Assembly (NCBI GenBank): GCA_002405805.1
Contig: DHMN01000016.1
Location: 1 to 18,616, forward strand
DNA length: 18,616 bases
DNA from: Cyanobacteria bacterium UBA4641
GTDB lineage: Bacteria > Cyanobacteriota > Vampirovibrionia > Gastranaerophilales > Gastranaerophilaceae
Direction: 5' to 3'
Under the pieces are notes generated by a model that was not told the DNA's origin, did no database searches, and saw only the letters and a list, made by a program, of their open reading frames with translations. This document shows, in pieces, positions 5,848 through 12,729 of the stretch. Both the position numbers and the translations under genes were made by a program. Numbering within the stretch: position 1 is the first letter of the stretch; each line of letters opens with the position of its first letter.

Positions 5848-7131
5848 ATGGATATTAAAGCCGTCATTTTAGCCGCAGGTAAAGGTACAAGAATGAAATC
5901 CGAAACCACGCCAAAAGTTTTACACCAAATTATGGGAAAAACTTTGCTTGGTTATGTTTTGGATAACGTGAAAAATTTTGTATCAGAAGAATATGTAATT
6001 GTTGGACACCACGCGCAAGAAGTAGAAAATTTTGTCAAATCAAATTACGAAAACGCAAAAACTGTTCTTCAATCACCACAACTTGGGACAGGTCATGCAG
6101 TTTCTATGGTGTGCCCTGATTTACAAAACTATGACGGACTTGTTTTGATTCTTTGCGGAGATACTCCACTTGTCCAAGAAGAAACTTTGAAAAAATTTGT
6201 TGAATATCACAAATCTCAAAACTCAGATATCACAGTTATGAGTACACTTTTTGATAATCCGACAGGATATGGCAGAATTATCAGAGAACAAGACAATTCT
6301 TTGCAATGTATTGTTGAAGAAAAAGATGCAAACCCTGAACAAAAAGCCGTAAAAGAGGTTAATGCAGGGATTTATTGCTTAAACTGGGGCAAAATTAAAG
6401 ATGCATTCGGTCAGTTAAAAAGCAACAACGCTCAAGGTGAATACTACCTTACTGACATTATTTCATGGGGAAAATCAAAATCATTAAAAGTAAATGCCTA
6501 CATTTTAGAAAACAGTGACGAAATCTATGGCATCAATTCAAGATTAAACCTTGCACAAGCCGCAAAAATGATGAACCACAGAAACCTTGAACACTATATG
6601 GTAAACGGAGTTACAATCGTTGACCCTGATTCTACTTGGATTAGCGAAGACACACAAATCGGACAAGATACAATTATTTATCCGTTCACATATATTGAAG
6701 GGAAAAATACAATCGGCAAAAGCTGTAAAATCGGACCTTGCGCACATTTAAGAGGGGGCGTTGAAGTTTGTGACAATGTAAAAGTCGGAAATTTTGTCGA
6801 AGTAAAAAAAGCAAAAATTTCTTCTAACACAAATGTCGGTCATCTGTCTTATATCGGCGATTCAGAGCTTGGCGAACACGTAAACATCGGTGCAGGTACA
6901 ATCACCGCAAACTACAATCCGCTGACTAAAGAAAAAACAAAAACAATCTTGAAAGACAATGTAAAAATAGGCTCAAACACAGTGCTTGTTGCACCTGTGA
7001 CAGTTGGAAAAGGTGCAAATATCGGTGCCGGAACAGTTGTAACCAAGGATATTCCTGCTTGGGCGCTTGGTATAACTCGTTCTCCGTTAAAAGTCCTTGA
7101 AAATTGGGTCAAGGAAAAGCTTTCAAAGTAA
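5848..7131 (+). CDS. glmU: bifunctional GlmU: GlcN-1-P acetyltransferase / GlcNAc-1-P uridyltransferase
   Basis: A 427-residue cytosolic enzyme making UDP-N-acetylglucosamine for peptidoglycan and other glycans. The N-terminal uridyltransferase half has the nucleotide loop LAAGKGTRMKS...PKVLH, LQSPQLGTGHAV, LCGDTPL and IVEEKDAN. The C-terminal half is a left-handed beta-helix of hexapeptide repeats with the acetyltransferase signatures VGHLSYIGDSELG, IGAGTITANYN, KIGSNTVLVAPVTVG and GAGTVVTKDIP. It is somewhat shorter than E. coli GlmU (about 456) but both active halves are complete. The start has a good Shine-Dalgarno, AAAGGGAGA, 8 bases upstream. It lies divergently from the candidate toxin transcript, whose promoter is about 115 bases upstream. 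Confidence 0.95.
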   Translation: MDIKAVILAAGKGTRMKSETTPKVLHQIMGKTLLGYVLDNVKNFVSEEYVIVGHHAQEVENFVKSNYENAKTVLQSPQLGTGHAVSMVCPDLQNYDGLVLILCGDTPLVQEETLKKFVEYHKSQNSDITVMSTLFDNPTGYGRIIREQDNSLQCIVEEKDANPEQKAVKEVNAGIYCLNWGKIKDAFGQLKSNNAQGEYYLTDIISWGKSKSLKVNAYILENSDEIYGINSRLNLAQAAKMMNHRNLEHYMVNGVTIVDPDSTWISEDTQIGQDTIIYPFTYIEGKNTIGKSCKIGPCAHLRGGVEVCDNVKVGNFVEVKKAKISSNTNVGHLSYIGDSELGEHVNIGAGTITANYNPLTKEKTKTILKDNVKIGSNTVLVAPVTVGKGANIGAGTVVTKDIPAWALGITRSPLKVLENWVKEKLSK

Positions 7132-7217
7132 ATTTTTGTTACAGAGAAAACCATCCACTAGCAAAATCAAATCTTTAGAGATTTAATATGCATGCAAGCA
7201 AAATGTAGGAGAAAAAC

Positions 7218-7916
7218 ATGCTATCAGTACAAAATTATAACTTAACAGCCAATAGAAATATGGTTTTCAAGGGTAAATCAGAGGATACAGACAACACAAC
7301 TAAACCGTTCCAAACTCATGCCGGTTTAAAAACAGGTATTGTAGCCGGGACTATCGGTGGTGGAGGAGCACTTTTAGAAGGACACGCTGCAAAAACCATT
7401 AGTGAAAGACTCCAATTAGGCACACAATCAAAAGATATGAGCAATTATTTAAAATCAATGATGCTGGAAGTTGTTGAGTTTATGGGCTCAGCTAAGAAAA
7501 CAGCTAAAATTATGGCTCCAGCAATCTTTGCAGCCTCAGTTGCATGCGGTGCTGCAGTTGATGCTGTAGCAAATAAAAAACATGGTCAAATTGCAGACCT
7601 AAAAGAATCAAATGATGCTAAAGAAATTCTACAAGAAGAATCTCGTGCAAACACTACAAGAAACGGTAATGTTTACTACAAATCAAATGCCGGTAAAAAA
7701 TTAGGCACTTTGTTAGGTGCTATAGTCTTGCCAGTTGCAACATTAGCAACATCAAAATTGATGAAATATAATACACCAGCTAAAGTAGCAGCTATGACTG
7801 CAGGAGTTGCTGCAGCATTTGGTGCTGTTGGCGGTTTGGTATTGGGTGCAATTACTGATAAATGTTCTAACCACGCAGCAAGAAAAGCAGCAGACAAACA
7901 AGCTCAAGAAGTATAA
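7218..7916 (+). CDS. uncharacterised glycine/alanine-rich membrane-associated protein
   Basis: A 232-residue protein I do not recognise. After a polar N terminus containing NMVFKGKSED, it has four Gly/Ala-rich hydrophobic stretches: about residues 36-53 (GIVAGTIGGGGALLEG), 95-116 (IMAPAIFAASVACGAAVDAV), 161-181 (LGTLLGAIVLPVATLATSKL) and 190-214 (MTAGVAAAFGAVGGLVLGAITD). The small-residue spacing resembles glycine-zipper helices. No signal peptide, catalytic motif or cysteine cluster is visible. The start has a Shine-Dalgarno TAGGAGA. It lies 86 bases after glmU without an obvious terminator between, and is followed by a strong terminator, so it may be co-transcribed with glmU or have its own promoter. 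Confidence 0.75.
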   Translation: MLSVQNYNLTANRNMVFKGKSEDTDNTTKPFQTHAGLKTGIVAGTIGGGGALLEGHAAKTISERLQLGTQSKDMSNYLKSMMLEVVEFMGSAKKTAKIMAPAIFAASVACGAAVDAVANKKHGQIADLKESNDAKEILQEESRANTTRNGNVYYKSNAGKKLGTLLGAIVLPVATLATSKLMKYNTPAKVAAMTAGVAAAFGAVGGLVLGAITDKCSNHAARKAADKQAQEV

Positions 7917-7940
7917 TTACAAAAACTAATTATATAAATA

Positions 7941-7979
7941 AAAAAACGGTTAAGTGAAATATCGCTTGACCGTTTTTTA
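7941..7979. terminator. intrinsic terminator after the glycine-rich protein gene
   Basis: ACGGTTAAGTG (7946-7956) pairs with CGCTTGACCGT (7963-7973), 11 bp with two G-U pairs, flanked by six A on the left and six T on the right. It could work in both directions. It lies 29 bases after the stop at 7916 and separates this gene from the hydG promoter. Confidence 0.9.
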
Positions 7980-7996
7980 TCCCCAAAACTCAAACC

Positions 7997-8024
7997 TTTA
8001 CATTTTGTTTTAATGTTCTATGAT
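7997..8024 (+). promoter_or_regulatory. promoter of hydG
   Basis: TTTACA (7997-8002), a 16-base spacer and TATGAT (8019-8024), each one mismatch from consensus. Predicted +1 is near 8031, leaving a leader of about 26 bases to the hydG start. Confidence 0.55.
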
Positions 8025-8056
8025 AAAAGTATAGAAAACAAAATAGAGAGAAAATT

Positions 8057-9478
8057 ATGTATAATCCCAAATCACACAAAGCCGAAGAATTTATAAATCA
8101 CGAGGAAGTTTTAGCCTCATTAGAATACGCAAAAAATAACAAAAATAATGTTGAGCTTATTGATAAAATTTTAGAAAAAGCAAAACTTGGCAAAGGGCTT
8201 TCTCACAGAGAGGCAGCCGTTTTACTTGATTGCGAAATTGAAGAAAAAAATCAAGAAATTTTTGAACTTGCTAAAAAAATTAAACAAGATTATTACGGAA
8301 ACCGAATCGTTTTATTTGCTCCGTTATATTTATCAAACTATTGTGTAAACGGCTGTGTGTATTGCCCATACCACGCAAAAAACAAACATATTCCACGCAA
8401 AAAAATGACCCAAGATGAAATCAGAGAAGAAGTCATTGCATTACAAGATATGGGGCATAAACGCCTTGCAATTGAAACAGGTGAAGACCCTGTAAATAAT
8501 CCGATTGAATATGTTTTGGAATCTCTAAAAACAATCTATTCAGTCCATCACAAAAATGGAGCTATCCGCCGAGCAAACGTAAATATTGCAGCCACAACAG
8601 TGGAGAACTACAGAAAACTAAAAGAGGCAGGTATCGGCACATATATTCTATTCCAAGAAACTTATAACAAAGAATCTTACGAAACACTTCACCCAACAGG
8701 TCCAAAACACAATTACACATACCACACAGAGGCTATGGATAGAGCAATGGAAGGCGGAATTGATGATGTCGGACTTGGGGTATTGTTTGGGCTTGAGTTG
8801 TACAGATATGAATTTAGTGCACTTTTAATGCATGCTGAACACTTAGAATCAGCATTTGGTGTAGGACCTCATACAATTTCTGTTCCGAGAATCAGACGTG
8901 CTGATGATATCGACCCATCAACATTTGACAATGGAATTGACGATGATACATTTGCCAAAATCGTTGCTTGTATCAGAATCGCAGTACCTTATACAGGTAT
9001 GATTATCTCAACAAGAGAATCAAAAAAATGCAGAGAAAGAGTGCTTGAACTCGGTGTTTCTCAAATCAGCGGAGGTTCCAAAACAAGTGTAGGTGGTTAT
9101 GCTCACCCTGAACAAGAATCAGAAGAAGAAACCGCACAATTTGAAGTTGAAGACAGACGTTCATTAGACCAAATCGTAAAATGGCTTATGGAACTTGGTT
9201 ATGTACCTAGTTTCTGTACCGCTTGTTATAGAGAAGGCAGAGTGGGTGACAGATTTATGGAAATCTGCAAAGACCAACAAATCCACAACTTCTGCCATCC
9301 AAATGCAATTATGACTCTGAAAGAATATTTGGAAGATTACGCATCAGATGATACTAAAAAAGTTGGTGAAACTCTTATCAAAAAAGAATTAGAAACATTT
9401 GAAAACCAAAATCTTGAATGTAAAGTTGAACAAAATCTTGAAAAAATCGAACACGGCGAACGCGATTTCAGATTTTAG
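8057..9478 (+). CDS. hydG: [FeFe]-hydrogenase H-cluster maturase HydG (radical SAM tyrosine lyase)
   Basis: A 473-residue radical SAM enzyme that cleaves tyrosine to give the CO and CN ligands of the [FeFe]-hydrogenase H-cluster. The radical SAM cluster motif is C96, C100, C103 (CVNGCVYCPYH, CX3CX2C). The HydG-specific second cluster is present at the C terminus as CX2CX22C: C387, C390, C413. Other family stretches include LAIETGEDP, YILFQETYN, GLGVLFGLELYRYE, VPRIRRADD and QISGGSKTSVGGY. The full C-terminal motif separates it from ThiH, which lacks that second-cluster arrangement. Length matches characterised HydG (about 470). HydE, HydF and the hydrogenase itself are not in the window, so they must lie elsewhere. 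Next is a Nudix gene 41 bases downstream with its own promoter. Confidence 0.96.
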   Translation: MYNPKSHKAEEFINHEEVLASLEYAKNNKNNVELIDKILEKAKLGKGLSHREAAVLLDCEIEEKNQEIFELAKKIKQDYYGNRIVLFAPLYLSNYCVNGCVYCPYHAKNKHIPRKKMTQDEIREEVIALQDMGHKRLAIETGEDPVNNPIEYVLESLKTIYSVHHKNGAIRRANVNIAATTVENYRKLKEAGIGTYILFQETYNKESYETLHPTGPKHNYTYHTEAMDRAMEGGIDDVGLGVLFGLELYRYEFSALLMHAEHLESAFGVGPHTISVPRIRRADDIDPSTFDNGIDDDTFAKIVACIRIAVPYTGMIISTRESKKCRERVLELGVSQISGGSKTSVGGYAHPEQESEEETAQFEVEDRRSLDQIVKWLMELGYVPSFCTACYREGRVGDRFMEICKDQQIHNFCHPNAIMTLKEYLEDYASDDTKKVGETLIKKELETFENQNLECKVEQNLEKIEHGERDFRF

Positions 9479-9484
9479 GTTATC

Positions 9485-9513
9485 TTGAGCAGCACTTCAA
9501 TTTATGCTAATAT
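9485..9513 (+). promoter_or_regulatory. extended -10 promoter giving a predicted leaderless Nudix mRNA
   Basis: TTGAGC (9485-9490), a 17-base spacer and TAATAT (9508-9513) preceded by TGC. Six bases separate the -10 from the Nudix ATG at 9520, so the expected +1 is the A of that ATG. No Shine-Dalgarno is possible in the six intervening bases (ACTGAT). Confidence 0.6.
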
Positions 9514-9519
9514 ACTGAT

Positions 9520-10068
9520 ATGGATTTTACAGAAAAAACATTAAACTCAAAGGTTGTTTATGACGGAAAAGTTATCACCGTCATAAAAGATGATGTCGAA
9601 GTAGCTGACGGACACAAATCGTTTAGAGAAGTGGTTTTGCATAGTGGCGGAGTTGTAATCGCGGCACTCAAAGACCCTGAAACAATTTTGCTTGTAAAAC
9701 AGTATCGCTATCCGCTAAAAGAAACGATTTTGGAACTCCCTGCAGGAAAACTTGAAAGAGGGGAAGACCCTGATTTTGCGGCAAAAAGAGAGCTTGAAGA
9801 AGAAACAGGATACCGCGCAAAAAATTGGCACTCACTTGGATATATCAACACAACTCCAGGGATTTGCACCGAAAAATTATACCTATACCTTGCAACTAAT
9901 TTGACTTATGTTGGCGACCACCCTGATGTTGGAGAAATTCTAAAATGCTGTGAATATAAGTTCTCTGATGTTTTAGAAATGATTTATTCAGGTAAAATTA
10001 ATGACGCAAAAACAATTTGCGCACTAACACGCAGTGTAAATATTTTGGCAAAACAGATTAAAAATTAA
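9520..10068 (+). CDS. Nudix hydrolase, probable ADP-ribose pyrophosphatase
   Basis: A 182-residue Nudix enzyme, probably hydrolysing ADP-ribose to AMP and ribose-5-phosphate. The complete Nudix box is at about residues 76-98: G, five residues, E, seven residues, then RELEEETGY, exactly fitting GX5EX7REUXEEXGU. Upstream VVLHSGGVVIAALKDPETILLVKQYRYPL and LELPAGKLERGE, and downstream TPGICTEKLYLYLAT, fit the ADP-ribose pyrophosphatase subgroup. It is predicted to be translated from a leaderless message (see promoter at 9485-9513). The HAD phosphatase gene begins 21 bases after its stop, so the two probably form an operon. Exact nucleotide substrate is not determinable from sequence alone. Confidence 0.9.
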   Translation: MDFTEKTLNSKVVYDGKVITVIKDDVEVADGHKSFREVVLHSGGVVIAALKDPETILLVKQYRYPLKETILELPAGKLERGEDPDFAAKRELEEETGYRAKNWHSLGYINTTPGICTEKLYLYLATNLTYVGDHPDVGEILKCCEYKFSDVLEMIYSGKINDAKTICALTRSVNILAKQIKN

Positions 10069-10089
10069 GCTATAACGAGGATTTTTAAT

Positions 10090-10893
10090 ATGATAAAAAT
10101 GATAGCAACAGATATTGACGGAACAATTTTGAAATGGGGATTGGATTTCACACCGGAACTGAGAAATTGCGTAAAAAATCTTACCTCAAACGGAATTAAA
10201 GTTGTCCTTGTTACAGGCAGAATGCATATTGCCGCCATGCCTGTTGCTCAAGAACTTGGTTTAAACACTCCGATAATTTCTTACCAAGGCGGACTGATTA
10301 AAGATATAGATGGAAAAACTTTATACCAAAACACTCTATCTCCAAAGTATGCCAAAGAGATTATAAAATGGGCGCGCGAAAACAATATCCACATAAACCT
10401 TTACCTTGATGATAAATTGTATGTCGAACATGACAACGACATCGTAAAATACTATACCGATGGGAAATTTATCGATTACACGGTTTGTTCGTTTGATGAT
10501 TTGAAAATCGAAAATGTTAATAAGATTTTAGCAATTGACTTAAACGATGCGGAAAAAGTAACATCTTGGGTTGAAGAATTAAAAGCCAAATATCATGATT
10601 TATATATCGTAAAATCTACTCCTTATTTTTGCGAAATCGGCTCAGGAGAGGCAAAAAAATCTCTTGGAGTACAGTTTTTGTGCAACTTGTGGGGTATAAA
10701 AAAAGAAGAACTCTTAACAATCGGTGACCAAAACAACGATATTGACCTGATTAAAGCAGGCGGAATCGGTGTTGCAATGGGTAATGGCAGTGACGAGCTA
10801 AAAGCGTGTGCTGATTATGTGACTGATACAGTTGAGAACAACGGATTTGTAAAAGCGGTTGAAAAATTTGTGAATATCGTACCAAAAGTTTAG
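10090..10893 (+). CDS. HAD-superfamily (Cof-type) phosphatase
   Basis: A 267-residue Cof-type HAD hydrolase, probably a cytosolic sugar-phosphate or nucleotide phosphatase. Motif I is TDIDGTIL (nucleophile and acid Asp at residues 7 and 9), motif II is LVTGRM, and motif IV is GDQNNDIDLIKAG followed by GIGVAMGNGSDELKACADYVT, the hallmark Cof C-terminal pattern. A C2-type cap lies between. A Shine-Dalgarno ACGAGGA precedes the ATG by about 9 bases. Its stop codon overlaps the last 4 bases of the convergent minus-strand gene at 10890-11237. Members of this family are promiscuous, so the substrate is not assigned. Pairing with a Nudix gene suggests nucleotide or phosphosugar clean-up. Confidence 0.88.
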   Translation: MIKMIATDIDGTILKWGLDFTPELRNCVKNLTSNGIKVVLVTGRMHIAAMPVAQELGLNTPIISYQGGLIKDIDGKTLYQNTLSPKYAKEIIKWARENNIHINLYLDDKLYVEHDNDIVKYYTDGKFIDYTVCSFDDLKIENVNKILAIDLNDAEKVTSWVEELKAKYHDLYIVKSTPYFCEIGSGEAKKSLGVQFLCNLWGIKKEELLTIGDQNNDIDLIKAGGIGVAMGNGSDELKACADYVTDTVENNGFVKAVEKFVNIVPKV

Positions 10894-11237
10894 GACTTTG
10901 GAGCACGTTCATCCAGTTCAATTACTTCACCACCGCAAATAGGGCAAATTTTTGGATTTTTCTTTTCACGCCAAAATTGTTTGTGACATTTTGTACAGAT
11001 GTATTTTTTTTGCTTCCTTAGCGCAAATAATAATAACAATGGAGCTAAAGTCTGAACAATTAATACAACTATTCCCAATATAATTAACCAAACGCCCAAG
11101 CTTGGACCTATCAGATAATAAAACGGTAAACTGTACTCATCTGTTTCATACTGCGGTTGCTCAACAGTAGTCGTAGTCTGCTGAATAGGACGTTTAACCG
11201 TAATTGTACTTATCAAATTTTCAGGAATCTCTTTCAT
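10890..11237 (-). CDS. small membrane protein with C-terminal zinc ribbon
   Basis: A 115-residue protein of unknown function. A polar N-terminal region rich in Thr/Gln (about 1-33) is followed by a long hydrophobic segment (about 38-73, LIGPSLGVWLIILGIVVLIVQ...LLLLFAL), enough for one or two membrane helices. A basic stop RKQKK leads into a zinc ribbon CTKCHKQFW...ICPICGGEVIEL, two CxxC pairs 13 residues apart. The last bases overlap tail-to-tail by 4 with the HAD gene. It has a convincing extended -10 promoter at 11260-11268, with a predicted leader of only about 16 bases. The zinc ribbon probably faces the cytoplasm if the positive-inside rule holds for RKQKK. No partner is obvious. Confidence 0.8.
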   Translation of the reverse strand: MKEIPENLISTITVKRPIQQTTTTVEQPQYETDEYSLPFYYLIGPSLGVWLIILGIVVLIVQTLAPLLLLFALRKQKKYICTKCHKQFWREKKNPKICPICGGEVIELDERAPKS

Positions 11238-11259
11238 TTTTTACTCACTATTTTTGCTA

Positions 11260-11268
11260 ATTATAGCA
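11260..11268 (-). promoter_or_regulatory. extended -10 promoter for the zinc-ribbon membrane protein
   Basis: TGCTATAAT read on the minus strand (11268-11260). Predicted +1 is near 11253. No good -35 is visible, as often seen with extended -10 promoters. The ispF promoter with the same nine bases starts 15 bases away in the opposite direction. Confidence 0.6.
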
Positions 11269-11283
11269 CATTATGCCGATATA

Positions 11284-11292
11284 TGCTATAAT
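11284..11292 (+). promoter_or_regulatory. extended -10 promoter for ispF
   Basis: TGCTATAAT on the plus strand. Predicted +1 is near 11299, giving a leader of about 25 bases that holds the AGAAAGGGAA Shine-Dalgarno of ispF. It rules out the in-frame ATG at 11273, which lies upstream of the predicted +1. Confidence 0.65.
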
Positions 11293-11323
11293 AAGAAAGG
11301 TTTATTTATCAGAAAGGGAAAAT

Positions 11324-11803
11324 ATGTACAGAATCGGAATTGGTTACGATATCCACAAACTTATTGAGGGCAGAGATTTAATTATCGGTGGGATAAAAAT
11401 CACTCACGAAAAAGGTTTGCTTGGGCACTCCGATGCCGATGTTTTAATCCATGCTTTGATTGATGCAATGCTTGGTGCGCTTGCACTAGATGATATCGGT
11501 ACACTTTTTCCTGATACTGACCCCAAATACAAAAACATTGACAGTACAATTTTATTAAAACATGTCTATGATTTGGTAAGACAAAAAGGATATTCTATCG
11601 GTAATATCGACAGTAATATTATTGCTCAAGCACCAAAGATGATGCCATATATTCCAAAGATGAAAGAAGTTTTGTGCAAGATTTTGGAAATTCAGCCGGA
11701 AAATTTGTCTATCAAAGCTAAAACTAAAGAAAAAATGGATGCCGTCGGACAAAAACTTGCAATCGAAGCAAATGCGGTTATTTTGTTGAATAAAGAAGGA
11801 TAG
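11324..11803 (+). CDS. ispF: 2-C-methyl-D-erythritol 2,4-cyclodiphosphate synthase
   Basis: A 159-residue enzyme of the non-mevalonate (MEP) isoprenoid pathway that cyclises CDP-methylerythritol 2-phosphate with loss of CMP; the active form is a trimer. Metal ligands are D9 and H11 in IGYDIHKL and H42 in DADVLIHALIDA. GLLGHSDAD, DDIGTLFPDTDPKY and KAKTKEKMDAVG are further family signatures, the last in the KAKT variant. The earlier in-frame ATG at 11273 was rejected because it lies within the promoter, while 11324 has a good Shine-Dalgarno and starts directly at the conserved YRIGIGYD. Length is typical (about 160). No other MEP gene is adjacent. Confidence 0.95.
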   Translation: MYRIGIGYDIHKLIEGRDLIIGGIKITHEKGLLGHSDADVLIHALIDAMLGALALDDIGTLFPDTDPKYKNIDSTILLKHVYDLVRQKGYSIGNIDSNIIAQAPKMMPYIPKMKEVLCKILEIQPENLSIKAKTKEKMDAVGQKLAIEANAVILLNKEG

Positions 11804-11813
11804 ATTACTGGAT

Positions 11814-11921
11814 TGTCATTCTGAACTTGATTCAGAATCTTTTCAATAATCAAAATTTATCAATAGTTGTATTTGTCAAATTATTAAATGGAAAAGACCC
11901 TGAAACAAGTTCAGGGTGACA
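11814..11921. repeat. 108-bp palindromic element with 30-bp inverted ends
   Basis: The left end (11814-11843) begins TGTCATTCTGAACTTG and the right end (11892-11921), read on the other strand, begins TGTCACCCTGAACTTG; both then continue with TTCAG and TCTTTT. The two 30-base arms differ at only five places. Each arm is itself a hairpin, and four of the five differences are paired changes (TT with AA on the left, CC with GG on the right) that keep both hairpins intact. It lies 10 bases after ispF. The bases after it (11922-11959) include CCCTTCTCCTAGGGCGAGGG, possibly a separate palindrome remnant. Confidence 0.8.
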
Positions 11922-11959
11922 TTATCCCTTCTCCTAGGGCGAGGGAACATGCGCCATTC

Positions 11960-12145
11960 TTAACGCGTTAAACCATCCTTGCTTTCATCTGCGCATAGTT
12001 CGTCTGCCAAATTGCGCATGTATTCAACAATTGGAGAAATATTTTGCAACTCCTCAACATCGGTATTAAATTTGCAATAATTATCCAAAACCACACTTAT
12101 ATTATATATTTTTTCAGACAACGCAATATTTGTTTCAATATTCAT
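11960..12145 (-). CDS. small uncharacterised protein (61 residues)
   Basis: A 61-residue ORF beginning MNIETNIALSEKIYNISVVLD and mostly predicted helical, with two cysteines and an acidic C-terminal half (ELCADESKDGLTR). It lies 59 bases downstream of the 170-residue gene on the same strand, so it may be the last gene of that operon. The Shine-Dalgarno is weak (GGAATTAAGAT before ATG). Nothing in it indicates function, and its 3' end runs close to the palindromic element at 11814-11921. It could be a chance ORF, but the opposite strand holds no better candidate and the codon choice resembles the neighbours. Confidence 0.5.
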   Translation of the reverse strand: MNIETNIALSEKIYNISVVLDNYCKFNTDVEELQNISPIVEYMRNLADELCADESKDGLTR

Positions 12146-12204
12146 ATCTTAATTCCAATTGATTACAAATATATTATTTCTTAAAAATAATTCCATTTCA
12201 AGTG

Positions 12205-12717
12205 TTATTTTCTGAACCTGTCAGACAAATAACTCAAAATTGCACCACCGATTTCCTCATTTGGGTCAAAGGTTTGGTTTTGATTTGGTGGTTCAATAGA
12301 ATTTTTAATAAGCATACTAACCAATGGTCCAAACGCGTCAGGCACTTGGATTTTTCGATAAATTCCAGCCAAAAATGTCTGAATATTTGGAGATTTTGTG
12401 CCATTGAACCTTGCCAAGACCGGATATAATTTGTCTATCCCTTTTGTCCCATCATTAAGCATTCTATCCATTATATACAAGGTTTCAGTCACTTGTGCCT
12501 CGTTATTTGAATGTTGTAAAATATCTGTCAAATACGGCAGGGCATTTTCTTTTTGTTTGACAAAATAATCAACTTCATTCTTGTCAAAAATGCAGTAATT
12601 TCTATCAGGTGTCGGAAGTTGCGCAGAAGTACACGCATAGTAAGGCTGTGTCATATTTTGAACAAGGTGCGGATGTTGCGGATATTGATATTGAATTGTA
12701 GAAATTTGTTGAATCAT
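12205..12717 (-). CDS. uncharacterised helical-repeat-like protein (170 residues)
   Basis: Third gene of the minus-strand unit that starts at 14920; its start is 12 bases after the stop of the 499-residue gene. The N-terminal 45 residues are polar and Gln/Tyr/Pro-rich (QISTIQYQYPQHPHL). Residues about 50-165 look like paired helices of HEAT-like type, for example ALPYLTDILQHSNNEAQVTETLYIMDRML and PNIQTFLAGIYRKIQVPDAFGPLVSMLIK, suggesting a protein-binding scaffold. No membrane helix or catalytic motif is visible. HEAT-like is a pattern judgement from helix spacing only. No known family recognised. Confidence 0.7.
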   Translation of the reverse strand: MIQQISTIQYQYPQHPHLVQNMTQPYYACTSAQLPTPDRNYCIFDKNEVDYFVKQKENALPYLTDILQHSNNEAQVTETLYIMDRMLNDGTKGIDKLYPVLARFNGTKSPNIQTFLAGIYRKIQVPDAFGPLVSMLIKNSIEPPNQNQTFDPNEEIGGAILSYLSDRFRK

Positions 12718-12729
12718 CTAAACACCGCC

